NCBI GenBank assembly: GCA_900539765.1
Contig: UQDF01000035.1
Span: 1 to 23,619, forward strand
Direction of reading: 5' to 3'
DNA: 23,619 bases
From: an uncultured Porphyromonas sp.
Lineage (GTDB): Bacteria > Bacteroidota > Bacteroidia > Bacteroidales > Porphyromonadaceae
Within the stretch, counting starts at the first letter, position 1. Each line of letters opens with the position of its first letter. Of the stretch, positions 1 through 8,107 are shown one piece after another. Both the position numbers and the translations under genes were made by a program. The notes beneath the pieces were generated by a model. It was not told where the DNA came from. It searched no databases and saw only the letters and a list, made by a program, of their open reading frames with translations.

Positions 1-81
1 GCCTTGCGCTTCATCCTTTCTGCAAAGTCAGGACAATCTTGCAAGCAAGATTGTGCGACTGTTGACTTCTGCAACAGTCGT
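1..81. repeat. Right-hand end of a MITE-like element (partial)
   Basis: Positions 1-80 match 19419-19498 at 75 of 80 bases in the same orientation, so this is a second copy of the small element found complete at 19325-19499; its left part lies outside the window. It carries a near-perfect palindrome at 33-54 (ACAATCTTGC, two-base centre, GCAAGATTGT) and a terminal hairpin with arms 56-64 and 72-80 around a 7-nt loop. The outer end reads TGCAACAGTCGT instead of TGCAACAGTCTC in the complete copy, so the last two bases differ. It encodes no protein. Confidence 0.85.
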
Positions 82-85
82 ATAA

Positions 86-125
86 GACAAGTCCCCGACA
101 GAGCTGGCTCTGTCGGGGACTTGTC
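86..125. terminator. Long perfect hairpin beyond the V-ATPase operon
   Basis: Arms 86-104 (GACAAGTCCCCGACAGAGC) and 107-125 form a perfect 19-bp stem with a 2-nt centre. It lies downstream of the last ATPase gene on the minus strand and directly beside the MITE end. No clear T-run follows on either strand, so it could be a bidirectional terminator without a U tract, an RNA-stabilising end, or a dispersed palindromic repeat. The structure is certain; the function is inferred. Confidence 0.55.
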
Positions 126-137
126 CGATAGTTTGTT

Positions 138-193
138 GGGGCTATCTAGTAGCCCCTATGTGTAGAGTCTGCTGCTGAGGCAGCGGGGACTCT
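138..193 (-). terminator. Tandem hairpins after atpK
   Basis: Two hairpins follow the atpK stop codon. The first met by transcription has arms 188-193 and 164-169 (AGAGTC/GACTCT) with an inner stem GCTGC/GCAGC (171-175, 180-184). The second has arms 138-144 and 150-156 (GGGGCTA/TAGCCCC) around a 5-nt loop. They begin 12 bases after the stop and probably end or stabilise the operon transcript; neither is followed by a long T-run. Confidence 0.5.
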
Positions 194-205
194 GACGGGG
201 TGGGT

Positions 206-682
206 CTATGCGAGGAATAGACCTCTGACGACACCGAAGGTTAGGATCGATACGAGTAGGGCTAGGATGGCGTACAGCTCAGGGAAGACGGCCATGACCA
301 TCGTTGCACCGAAGAGGTTGTTGCCAGCACCGATACCCTTGATACCATTGGCGCAGACCTGCGACTGGCGAATAGCTGAGTAGAGACCTACCACACCAAG
401 GCTGAGTCCAGCAGCGAAGATAGCCCACGCAGCACCAGCACCGAGTGCGCCAGCGGTGAGGAGATCCTTGATGAGGGTGTTGGCCATAAAGAAGCCGACG
501 AAGCCGTACAGACCCTGTGAAGAGGGAAGAGCGGAGAGACCGATGTACTGACCGAGGGCATCGGGGTTCTTTTTCATAGATCCGATGGTTGCATTACCTG
601 CGATGGTGACTCCGATAGAGGAGCCGATACCTGTGAGGATGACCATGAGGGCTACGCCTCCGTATGCAATTAGTTCGTTCAT
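206..682 (-). CDS. atpK: V-type ATPase subunit K (membrane rotor ring)
   Basis: This 158-residue, strongly hydrophobic protein is the c-ring subunit of a V/A-type ATPase: two fused helical hairpins, four membrane helices. The ion-carrying carboxylate is Glu135 in the last helix (VFPELYAI). The first hairpin has Gln56 at the corresponding place (LPSSQGLYGF), as in Enterococcus hirae NtpK. The known Na+ ligands of NtpK (Leu61, Thr64, Gln65, Gln110, Glu139, with Tyr68 nearby) map onto Leu52, Ser55, Gln56, Gln106, Glu135 and Tyr59 with matching local spacing, which points to Na+ coupling (inference by motif alignment from memory). It is the last gene of the operon, 36 bases after atpI, and two hairpins follow it. 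Length is normal for the family. Confidence 0.95.
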   Translation of the reverse strand: MNELIAYGGVALMVILTGIGSSIGVTIAGNATIGSMKKNPDALGQYIGLSALPSSQGLYGFVGFFMANTLIKDLLTAGALGAGAAWAIFAAGLSLGVVGLYSAIRQSQVCANGIKGIGAGNNLFGATMVMAVFPELYAILALLVSILTFGVVRGLFLA

Positions 683-718
683 GTTATGTATACTGTTATT
701 GATTTGATTATTGCTTGT

Positions 719-2548
719 TTAGTTGACCTTAAAGGGGGTGTAAGGCTTACCGCCACCCTCGAATTCGCTGTTCTTGTAGTACTCCACAAAGGTGAGACGC
801 AGCGGGTGTACGAGCGAGCTGATGATAGCCAGTCCGAAGTTGAGCCCGTGTCCGAAGAGTAGGATGAAGACCATCACGAGCCAGTTAAGCCCGATGGGCA
901 GTCCCTCAGACATAGAGACCGCTAGGTTGTTGAAGACACCTCCCAGCACGCCACTCGTCAGTCCGATAGCAAAGAGACGGATGTAGGAGAGTGTATCTCC
1001 GAGTAGTCCCGAGGCGGTGTTGTATGTCGCCCAGAGTGAGGAGCCGACATTGAGGAAGATGTTTTTGCCAGGGCTGTTGTAGAAGACCACAACGAGTCCA
1101 GCAGCTATCGCCAGTCCGTAGAATATGTTGGTGACGTAGCTCGGTATTCCTGTCGCAGCCATCGGTAGTGCCACGGCCATGATGAGGGCAAAGATGACGA
1201 TGACCCAAGCGTACGAAGAGAGTGCATACTTGAGTCCTCGCTGCTTCTGTATCTTGACGGCTGCCACGGTCTTAGCAAAGAGGATCTGAATGATACCCAG
1301 CACGACCGAGAGGAGCATGAGGTTGTCCTGATTGAGGAAGTAGTCATCTCGCACGCTACCTAGTACGGAGCCATCGTTGGCCCATGGCATGACCATACCG
1401 AAGACGGTGCCAAGTAGCGAACCGACCACGACGGTGGTGCCTCCGAGCCACTGCGCTAGAGAGCAAATGTCTTTCGTCGATTGTCCCTTGACCTTGCGCT
1501 TGAAGATGGTTGCGAGGATCAAGATGACGAGTCCATAGCCTGCATCTCCAAAGCATAAGCTGAAGAAGAGCATAAAGAAGGGTGCAAAGAGTGGCGTCGA
1601 GTCGAGCTCCGAGTAGTTCGGCAGTGAGTACATCCGCGTGATCGGCTCGAAGAGTCGGCTGAAGCGGTTGTTCTGGAGCTTGATGGGAATCTTGTCCTCA
1701 TCGAGTATCTCCTGCTCAGCATAGTAGCAGGGGAGCTGATCTAGCTCTTGTCGCACCTCGGGGACTATCTTGCTCGGTATCCACCCCTCGAGGAGTATGA
1801 CCTTGTCATCTGCCTCGCCAGTAGCCTGTAGGAAAGCGTTGCTCATCTGATACTTGTCCTGGAGGAGGAGGTCGTAGCCCTGCAAGTCCTCTAGGTGCTC
1901 GTCGATAAACTCCTGTATCTCCGTCTCAATCTGCTCGGCACGCTGCTCGAAAGAGGCTAGTCGCTCAGCCAGTTCGCTGGCCGTGTGGGTCGGAGCTTTA
2001 ATCTGCTCCGCCTCGATGCGCTCTGTACTCTTGTCACCCACGGTGATGAAGTAGTGATGCGAGCGTCGGGTGTCGATGATGATGGCGTTGTGCTCCTCCT
2101 CCCAGTGCTCTTGATACTGAGCTGTGGGGATGATGTAGAAGCGGACTGGGTAACCCGCTTGCTGGAGCTGCTCTAGCTGCTGGACGTCATAGTCGCCCCA
2201 CGGCTCCCAGTAGTCATTCTCCCGCTGCTGGCTCTCGATCTGAGAAGCTATCTGGCGACGATCCTCTAGGAGGGTCTCGATCTGCTGTAGCAGTGCCTCG
2301 CCCTCCTCTGCGCTAGCGGGCTTGCGGGGAGCGCCGATGGGCTGCTCCTCAGAGCGCTTGCGAGAGAGTGTGCGGATGAGGTCTGACAGATGACGACGCG
2401 CCACAACGATCTCTTTGATCTGTTCGCTCTCGCTGGTCGGCTTGTTCTCCTTAATATGCACGACTCCTAGGTCGCGTAGCTTGAGGAGGAAGCTGTCGTA
2501 GTCTTGGTGATAGACTAGGAAGAGGTACTTATCTATTTTCTCTATCAT
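719..2548 (-). CDS. atpI: V-type ATPase subunit I (membrane stator, a-subunit)
   Basis: The 609-residue protein is the membrane stator that provides the ion half-channels against the K ring. Residues 1-310 are a charged cytoplasmic arm with coiled-coil stretches (about 80-130 and 190-220); residues 318-590 hold seven or eight membrane helices. Family signatures visible are FGDAGYG (333-339), GDTLSYIRLFAIGL (517-530) with the essential channel arginine at Arg524, FGHGLNFGL (565-573) and the C-terminal HPLRLTFVEYYKN (581-593). Its ATG overlaps the TGA of atpD by four bases, so translation of the two is probably coupled. The cytoplasmic domain is the least conserved part, as usual for this family. 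Confidence 0.95.
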   Translation of the reverse strand: MIEKIDKYLFLVYHQDYDSFLLKLRDLGVVHIKENKPTSESEQIKEIVVARRHLSDLIRTLSRKRSEEQPIGAPRKPASAEEGEALLQQIETLLEDRRQIASQIESQQRENDYWEPWGDYDVQQLEQLQQAGYPVRFYIIPTAQYQEHWEEEHNAIIIDTRRSHHYFITVGDKSTERIEAEQIKAPTHTASELAERLASFEQRAEQIETEIQEFIDEHLEDLQGYDLLLQDKYQMSNAFLQATGEADDKVILLEGWIPSKIVPEVRQELDQLPCYYAEQEILDEDKIPIKLQNNRFSRLFEPITRMYSLPNYSELDSTPLFAPFFMLFFSLCFGDAGYGLVILILATIFKRKVKGQSTKDICSLAQWLGGTTVVVGSLLGTVFGMVMPWANDGSVLGSVRDDYFLNQDNLMLLSVVLGIIQILFAKTVAAVKIQKQRGLKYALSSYAWVIVIFALIMAVALPMAATGIPSYVTNIFYGLAIAAGLVVVFYNSPGKNIFLNVGSSLWATYNTASGLLGDTLSYIRLFAIGLTSGVLGGVFNNLAVSMSEGLPIGLNWLVMVFILLFGHGLNFGLAIISSLVHPLRLTFVEYYKNSEFEGGGKPYTPFKVN

Positions 2549-3165
2549 TGTGCTAGTCGCTCTTTTTGTTTGGCAGCACGAATCTCTAGATTGGTGCGCA
2601 TGATCTTTTGCGAAGCCTTGGAGAGACTCTCTTCATCCTCTAGATAACGCTTGATCTTGAGGATAGCATCTTTGTAGCCCGGGATCTGAACCTTCTCAAA
2701 GAGGTTGACCTTTTGCGTAGTCTTACGACGAGCATACTCGAGATACTCTAGCTTGAGATTGAGAAACTCCGCCTCGATGCCTAGCGTGGCAAGCGCCTTG
2801 AGAAGCTCGACGCCCTGAGCAAACCAGGAGGGATGGCTAAAGAGGCTAAAAGGCTTCACCTCGTAGTCTATATTGTCTAGCACAGGGACGACAACACCAG
2901 CTATCTTCTTCGTCGATAGCTTCACATCGGTGACGCTGACCAGCGTAGGGTCAAACTCGTCCCACAGAGCCACCATATCCTGGTAGCCCTGTATGCCCTG
3001 CTCTAGCTGCTCATTGAGAGCATCTATCTCACGGCGAGCTTTCTTGACCTCTAGACGCAGGGCGCTCTCCTTGCTCTTGATCGTAGGCAGGGTGCGCTCT
3101 CGCATCTTAAGCTGTTTCTGTTGCTGCTGTAGCGAGGTCTTGTTGTACTGAAACTTGATCGCCAT
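2545..3165 (-). CDS. atpD: V-type ATPase subunit D (central stalk)
   Basis: This 206-residue protein is the central rotor axle that transmits torque between the A3B3 head and the K ring. It opens with the family N terminus (AIKFQYNKTSLQ) and is predicted to be two long antiparallel helices (about 9-60 and 125-205), rich in Lys/Arg/Glu/Gln, flanking a short mixed region (about 70-120). ARRKTTQKVNLFEKVQIP (about 145-162) is the conserved segment before the C-terminal helix. It starts 8 bases after atpB and overlaps atpI by 4. In other bacteria D works with a small subunit F, which is not in this operon. Confidence 0.93.
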   Translation of the reverse strand: MAIKFQYNKTSLQQQQKQLKMRERTLPTIKSKESALRLEVKKARREIDALNEQLEQGIQGYQDMVALWDEFDPTLVSVTDVKLSTKKIAGVVVPVLDNIDYEVKPFSLFSHPSWFAQGVELLKALATLGIEAEFLNLKLEYLEYARRKTTQKVNLFEKVQIPGYKDAILKIKRYLEDEESLSKASQKIMRTNLEIRAAKQKERLAQ

Positions 3166-3173
3166 CTTTCTCC

Positions 3174-4514
3174 TTAAGCTTTGTCGACCTTACTATCTGT
3201 AGGCCAATACTTATCCACAAGACTCTGACGTATGCTCACCTCAGCGGGGGTGAAGTACTTGGCAAAGAGACTCCACGCATGGTCGAGCATCTCGGTCGTG
3301 TTGAGGTTGACGTCGATAGCTAGGAGGTCGTTGGCATAGTCCTTAGCGAAGTCTAGCGTACGCTGGTCGTAGTCTGTCAGGTCAAAGCCGTTCTCCAGCT
3401 TGGTTTGAGCGTTGGCCGCATCGGCATAGAGACGAACGCCTGCATTCATCACCTGTGGGTGGTCTTCGCGAGTCTTCTTACCGATGACTAGCTGCTTCAG
3501 ACGAGAGAGCGAGCGGAAGGGGTCTACGATCACCTTACCGATAGAAGAGTCACGACGCAGATAGAGCTGACCCTCGGTGATGTAACCCGTATTATCTGGC
3601 ACAGCGTGCGTGATGTCGCCTCCCGAGAGGGTCGTCACAGCGATGATCGTAATAGAACCTCCGTCGGGGAACTGTACCGCCTTCTCATAGATCTTTGCCA
3701 AGTCGGAGTAGAGTGAGCCTGGCATTGAGTCCTTAGAGGGGATCTGGTCCATACGGTTCGAAACGATCGAGAGCGCATCGGCATAGTTCGTCATATCGGT
3801 CAGAAGGACCAGCACCTTCTCATGCTTCTGCACAGCAAAGTACTCAGCTGCCGACAGTGCCATATCGGGGATCAGTAGACGCTCCACGGAGGGGTCTTCG
3901 GTCGTATTGATAAAGCTCACGATACGATCTAGAGCACCCGCATTGCTAAAGGTCTTCTTGTAGTAAAGGTAGTCATCGTTCGTCAGACCCATACCACCGA
4001 GGATGATCTTGTCGCTCTCAGCACGGAGTGCTACGAGTGCCATCACCTCATTAAAGGGTTGGTCAGGGTCCGCAAAGAATGGGATCTTCTGTCCCGTCAC
4101 GAGCGTGTTGTTGAGGTCGATACCAGCGATACCAGTAGCAATCAGCTCGGAGGGCTGATCACGACGCACAGGATTGACCGAGGGACCACCGATCTCTACA
4201 TCGTCGCCCTCTAGCTGTGGACCGCCATCGATAGGCTCACCGTAAGCGTTGAAGAAGCGTCCAGCCAATTGGTCGCTCACCTTGAGAGCTGGAGCCTCAC
4301 CGAGGAAGATAACCTCAGCATTGGTCGGGATACCCTCCGTGCCTGCGAAGACCTGTAGAGTCACCTCGTCATGATTGATTCTAACCACCTGAGCGAGCTT
4401 GCCATCGATTGTTGCTAGTTCGTCATTACCTACTCCCGTAGCGTGGAGCATGCAGGTAGCCTTGGTAATGTTGGTGATGCGTGTGTATATCTTTTGAAAA
4501 GCTTGTGTAGCCAT
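3174..4514 (-). CDS. atpB: V-type ATPase subunit B (non-catalytic)
   Basis: The 446-residue protein alternates with subunit A in the hexameric head. It has the alpha/beta ATPase fold: a beta-barrel (1-75), a central domain and a C-terminal helical bundle. The place of the P-loop holds KIPFFADPDQPFNEV (143-157), lacking the GxxxxGKT motif, as expected for the non-catalytic B subunit. MDQIPSKDSMPGSLYSDLA (255-273) and SLSRL (335-339) are typical; Arg338 is the likely arginine finger reaching the A-subunit site (family knowledge). The start ATG is 23 bases after atpA. Length is a little below the usual 455-465. Confidence 0.95.
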   Translation of the reverse strand: MATQAFQKIYTRITNITKATCMLHATGVGNDELATIDGKLAQVVRINHDEVTLQVFAGTEGIPTNAEVIFLGEAPALKVSDQLAGRFFNAYGEPIDGGPQLEGDDVEIGGPSVNPVRRDQPSELIATGIAGIDLNNTLVTGQKIPFFADPDQPFNEVMALVALRAESDKIILGGMGLTNDDYLYYKKTFSNAGALDRIVSFINTTEDPSVERLLIPDMALSAAEYFAVQKHEKVLVLLTDMTNYADALSIVSNRMDQIPSKDSMPGSLYSDLAKIYEKAVQFPDGGSITIIAVTTLSGGDITHAVPDNTGYITEGQLYLRRDSSIGKVIVDPFRSLSRLKQLVIGKKTREDHPQVMNAGVRLYADAANAQTKLENGFDLTDYDQRTLDFAKDYANDLLAIDVNLNTTEMLDHAWSLFAKYFTPAEVSIRQSLVDKYWPTDSKVDKA

Positions 4515-4537
4515 TGTGAGACGTTAGATACTAGGGG

Positions 4538-6310
4538 TTAGATATTAGAGGTGTCGTGAGCCGTTTTTTGCTGCTCGACCAGCTGCTCGTACTCTTGCTC
4601 GTACTTCTTGAAGTCGTCGCTCTGAAACTCCGAGTAGTTCATCTGCTTGAGGTAGTTGATGAGCTTCTTAAAGAAAGAGCTTACCTCGTTGAAGTCCTCA
4701 AAGTCCAATTCCGTGTGACAGATCTTGATCACTCTGTCGAGCATATACTTCTGGCGCTCTAGAGGCGTATTGCAGTCAATATCGTCAAAGGCATCCTGCT
4801 GTAGGATCACAAAGTCTATCAGCTCAGACTTCCAGAAGGTCACGTGGTACTCTACGGGGACACCGTCATCACCGAGGATATTGATCTGCTCAGCGATCTC
4901 CTTGCCACGCTGCATGCGTGTCTTGATCTCGTTAACCTTGTCGAGCCAATCAGAGCCAAGGTCTGCCGATATGTACTCCTTAAGCTCGGGGTACTCAATA
5001 TACTTAGAGTAGCTGTCGATCGGGTTGACAGCGGGGTAGCGCTTACCATCAGCACGCTCCTGCTCTAGAGCGTAGAAGCATCGAGCCACCTTTTTCGTAT
5101 TCTCCGTGACAGGCTCCTTGAGGTTACCACCAGCTGGAGAGACCGTACCGATAAAGGTTACAGAACCCGTCTCGCCATTGTTGAGATAGACGAAGCCGGC
5201 ACGAGCGTAGAAGTTTGCCACGATAGCCGACAAGTCCATCGGGAATGCGTCTGGTCCAGGCAGCTCCTCTAGACGGTTAGACATCTCACGCAGTGCCTGT
5301 GCCCAGCGAGAGGTCGAGTCCGCCATTAGGAGTACTTTGAGGCCCATCGAGCGGTAATACTCAGCGATGGTCATAGCGGTGTAGACCGAAGCCTCACGAG
5401 CGGCCACTGGCATGTTACTGGTGTTAGCGATGATGATCGTACGCTCCATCAGCTTACGACCCGTGTGGGGATCTTCTAGCTTAGGGAACTCGGCAAAGAT
5501 CTCCACCACCTCATTAGCACGCTCACCACAGGCTGCCATGATGACGATATCAGCCTCCGCCTGCTTAGAGATAGCGTGCTGGAGGACCGTCTTGCCTGTA
5601 CCAAAAGGACCCGGGATAAAGCCCGTACCGCCCTCTACGATTGGGTTTAGCGTGTCAATGGTTCGCACGCCCGTCTCTAGGAGCTTGAAGGGGCGAGGCT
5701 TCTCGCTGTAAACCTGGATAGGCACCTTGACTGGCCAGCGCTGTATCATCGTGATATCATGCTTCTTGCCCTCAGCGTCGACAATCACAGCGATCGTCTC
5801 CTCGACAGTGTACTGACCCGCTGGCTTGACACTCTCGACCGTATAGCTCCCCTCCATAACGAAGGGTACCATAATGCGGTGTGGCTGATGATTTTCGTCC
5901 ACCTGCCCCAGCCACGAGCCAGCCTGTACCGTGTCGCCCGCCTTAGCAATAGGCTTAAAGTCCCACTTCCTAGTCGTGTCTAGTGGATGGGTGTAGTCAC
6001 CTCGCTTGAGGAAGACACCATCCATCTTGTCTAGGTCATGCTGCAGACCATCATAGTTTTTGGAGAGCATACCTGGTCCCAGTGTCACCTCGAGCATATG
6101 CCCAGTGAAAGAGACCTTGTCGCCCACCTTCATACCACGAGTACTCTCGAAGACCTGTACATATACGCTTGCACCGATCACCTTGATTACCTCGCTCATC
6201 AGCTCCACCCCGCGTACGGTGATGTAGCATATTTCATTTTGCGATACGGGACCATCGACCTCTACCGTGACAAGGTTAGAGACGATTCCTTTTACCACAC
6301 CGTTTGTCAT
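4538..6310 (-). CDS. atpA: V-type ATPase subunit A (catalytic)
   Basis: The 590-residue protein is the catalytic subunit that hydrolyses or makes ATP in the soluble head. Visible in order: beta-barrel (1-70), the V/A-specific non-homologous insertion (about 110-190), Walker A GPFGTGKTV (234-242), GERANEV with catalytic Glu263 (262-268), Walker B LLMADSTSRWAQALRE (327-342), LPGPDAFPMDLSA (350-362), and a helical C-terminal domain. It starts 8 bases after the DUF2764 gene. The product is intact and of normal length, so the enzyme should be active. Confidence 0.97.
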   Translation of the reverse strand: MTNGVVKGIVSNLVTVEVDGPVSQNEICYITVRGVELMSEVIKVIGASVYVQVFESTRGMKVGDKVSFTGHMLEVTLGPGMLSKNYDGLQHDLDKMDGVFLKRGDYTHPLDTTRKWDFKPIAKAGDTVQAGSWLGQVDENHQPHRIMVPFVMEGSYTVESVKPAGQYTVEETIAVIVDAEGKKHDITMIQRWPVKVPIQVYSEKPRPFKLLETGVRTIDTLNPIVEGGTGFIPGPFGTGKTVLQHAISKQAEADIVIMAACGERANEVVEIFAEFPKLEDPHTGRKLMERTIIIANTSNMPVAAREASVYTAMTIAEYYRSMGLKVLLMADSTSRWAQALREMSNRLEELPGPDAFPMDLSAIVANFYARAGFVYLNNGETGSVTFIGTVSPAGGNLKEPVTENTKKVARCFYALEQERADGKRYPAVNPIDSYSKYIEYPELKEYISADLGSDWLDKVNEIKTRMQRGKEIAEQINILGDDGVPVEYHVTFWKSELIDFVILQQDAFDDIDCNTPLERQKYMLDRVIKICHTELDFEDFNEVSSFFKKLINYLKQMNYSEFQSDDFKKYEQEYEQLVEQQKTAHDTSNI

Positions 6311-6318
6311 TGTATCTA

Positions 6319-7305
6319 TTATTTCTTTTGTTTGCGTTTGAACTCCTCTAGCGAGGTGGTGCTCTCATGCTTGAGCTGAGAGACTATCTGACGGAAGACT
6401 TGCTCGCCCGTCTCTTCGTTGAGTGATACCCAGCGCTCTAGGATCTCTAGCTCTAAGTAGTAGGCTAGGAGATACTCTATGTCAAAGGGCTTAAAGAAGG
6501 TCTGCTCCTCGAGCCAATCCCAGCGAAGCCGGTCTATCAGCTGCTCACGACGAGCGATGTCCTCCTCGCGACTGATGTTGACCAACTGCTGTATCTGAGG
6601 AAATAGCTCCTCCGTGATGCTAAAGTCCGCAGCCTGCGAAGTGCGCAGATGATGCTGCAGTGTGCCTCCTCCGATGATATACTCCTTAGGGTCAAAGCCC
6701 AGCTGCCGACTAGTGTAGGCGGCTAAGATATTCTTGATGTTAAGGTTAAACTCCGCCCACTCAGCTACGAAACGATTTCTCTGATGCATCAGATAGTCGT
6801 AGTACATCGCCATAAGCTTATCCTGCTCTAGGCGTAGCTGCCAGATCGTGTAGGGCTCCTCTGCCTGCTGCAGCTCCTCACGCATCTCAGCTCGCTCCTC
6901 CTCTAGCTCCTCCTCCAGCTCTGGATCGGGGAGACGCATCTCTATGTACTCCTTGATGAAGTCAGGGAGGTGCTTCGTGCGGGGACGCTTCGTGCGCTGC
7001 TGTACAGCTATGATATAGTCAGCGAGCTCCTGAGCATCGATCGTCTCTAGTGGCTCCTTGGGCTCCAGCTCGATCTCTGAGGGGTCATCCTCCCAGTGGA
7101 TAGAGTCGTCCGAGAGCCACGCATTGATCGTCTCCAAGATCTGCGGTATCTCCTGCTCCATGAGGAGTAGGTCTAGGAGGCGTCTGTCACGCTTGGTGAG
7201 CTCCTGTCGTAGCTCCGCCTGCAGTGCATCCGTCTGTATCGGTAACTTGCGGTCGTCTACACCAATGTTTGGCAGACCTGCGATGGTAGCGTAGTACTTT
7301 GCCAT
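6319..7305 (-). CDS. DUF2764 protein of the V-ATPase operon
   Basis: I recognise this 328-residue protein as the DUF2764-type family that sits between atpE and atpA in V-ATPase operons of Bacteroidota, Chlamydiae and spirochaetes. It begins MAKYYATIAGLPNIGVDD, is highly acidic and mostly helical, and has a Glu-rich stretch at about 137-160. Its place in the operon, and the absence of a recognisable subunit C gene, suggest that it replaces C as the link between central stalk and ring (inference). The reading frame extends upstream to a TTG at 7329, but the ATG at 7305 gives the family-typical N terminus, so I chose it. The 80-base gap behind atpE contains a small hairpin (arms 7338-7342, 7346-7350). 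Confidence 0.82.
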   Translation of the reverse strand: MAKYYATIAGLPNIGVDDRKLPIQTDALQAELRQELTKRDRRLLDLLLMEQEIPQILETINAWLSDDSIHWEDDPSEIELEPKEPLETIDAQELADYIIAVQQRTKRPRTKHLPDFIKEYIEMRLPDPELEEELEEERAEMREELQQAEEPYTIWQLRLEQDKLMAMYYDYLMHQRNRFVAEWAEFNLNIKNILAAYTSRQLGFDPKEYIIGGGTLQHHLRTSQAADFSITEELFPQIQQLVNISREEDIARREQLIDRLRWDWLEEQTFFKPFDIEYLLAYYLELEILERWVSLNEETGEQVFRQIVSQLKHESTTSLEEFKRKQKK

Positions 7306-7385
7306 AATGTTGTCGTTATAGCACAGCAAGTGGTGTGCAGAGAGGCTCTGTAGGCACCCTTAACTATACTTTATATATAGCTTGC

Positions 7386-7979
7386 TTAGAAAAGCTCCTC
7401 CACAAGACGAGGACGTAGGAAGCTCTTGAAGAAGTTGACAAACTCCTCCTCACCGAAGTTGACCTTGTACGAGCCATCAGCAGGTGCTACGGAAAAGCCA
7501 GCACCCTGAGCCGATCCCGTACGGATCGTTACTTGTCCGCTATCGAGTAGCGCCTTAGCGTTGCCGAGCATATACTTCTCCAGAGCCTCAGCGTTGGCTG
7601 TCTCGATGACCATCGGCTCACCGACGGTCCACTGCTGTACGATGGCGAGCATCAACTTCTGCATAAAGTCTGCATCGGTGGTCATCGCCTTGACATTGTC
7701 ACGTACGATGCGATCCGTCAGACTGTCTGCGATGGTACTCTGCGTAGAGCTAACCACCTGCTCAGCGTATAGCTTGAGCTCTGCTTGGGTGTTTTTAGTT
7801 AGATCTGCTGCCTGACGCTGGGCATCATTCACGATGCGCTGTGCCTCGACCTGTGCGGTAGCGACCATCTCGTCGCTTTGCTGCTTAGCCTTGGCTAAGA
7901 TCTGAGCAGCCTCTTGATTTCCCTTTTCTACCCCTTCGTGGTAGATTTTGTCGGTGAGTTCCTTAATCTTGGAGTCCAT
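7386..7979 (-). CDS. atpE: V-type ATPase subunit E (peripheral stalk)
   Basis: The 197-residue protein is the peripheral-stalk subunit that holds the A3B3 head against the membrane stator. Residues 1-100 form a long Ala/Gln/Lys/Glu-rich helix (IYHEGVEKGNQEAAQILAKA and onwards) suited to a coiled coil; residues 105-197 form the globular domain that binds the head. It is the first gene of the operon, starting about 80 bases downstream of the predicted transcription start. Its usual coiled-coil partner, subunit G/H, is not encoded nearby. Confidence 0.9.
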   Translation of the reverse strand: MDSKIKELTDKIYHEGVEKGNQEAAQILAKAKQQSDEMVATAQVEAQRIVNDAQRQAADLTKNTQAELKLYAEQVVSSTQSTIADSLTDRIVRDNVKAMTTDADFMQKLMLAIVQQWTVGEPMVIETANAEALEKYMLGNAKALLDSGQVTIRTGSAQGAGFSVAPADGSYKVNFGEEEFVNFFKSFLRPRLVEELF

Positions 7980-8064
7980 CTATATATAGTAGTCTATGTT
8001 TTTGCTTGCCTTGTAGAGCGCATCAGCAGCGAGTCTCTCGCGTAGGTGTATACGCTTACAATGG

Positions 8065-8095
8065 CAAAGATAATAATTTGATTTAAGAGCCACAA
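8065..8095 (-). promoter_or_regulatory. Promoter of the V-ATPase operon
   Basis: On the minus strand there is a TTG (8095-8093), a 20-base spacer and TATCTTTG (8072-8065). This matches the Bacteroidota sigma-70-type consensus TTG-N19-21-TAnnTTTG exactly. Transcription would start near 8058, giving a leader of about 80 bases before atpE. The -33 element is only 13 bases from the end of the IS30 pseudogene reading frame. Confidence 0.72.
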
Positions 8096-8107
8096 TGGTT
8101 TTACCCT

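Noticed and set aside
7306..7329. Upstream TTG start for the DUF2764 protein
   Set aside because: It adds eight residues (LCYNDNI and the start) not typical of the family; the ATG at 7305 gives the usual N terminus.
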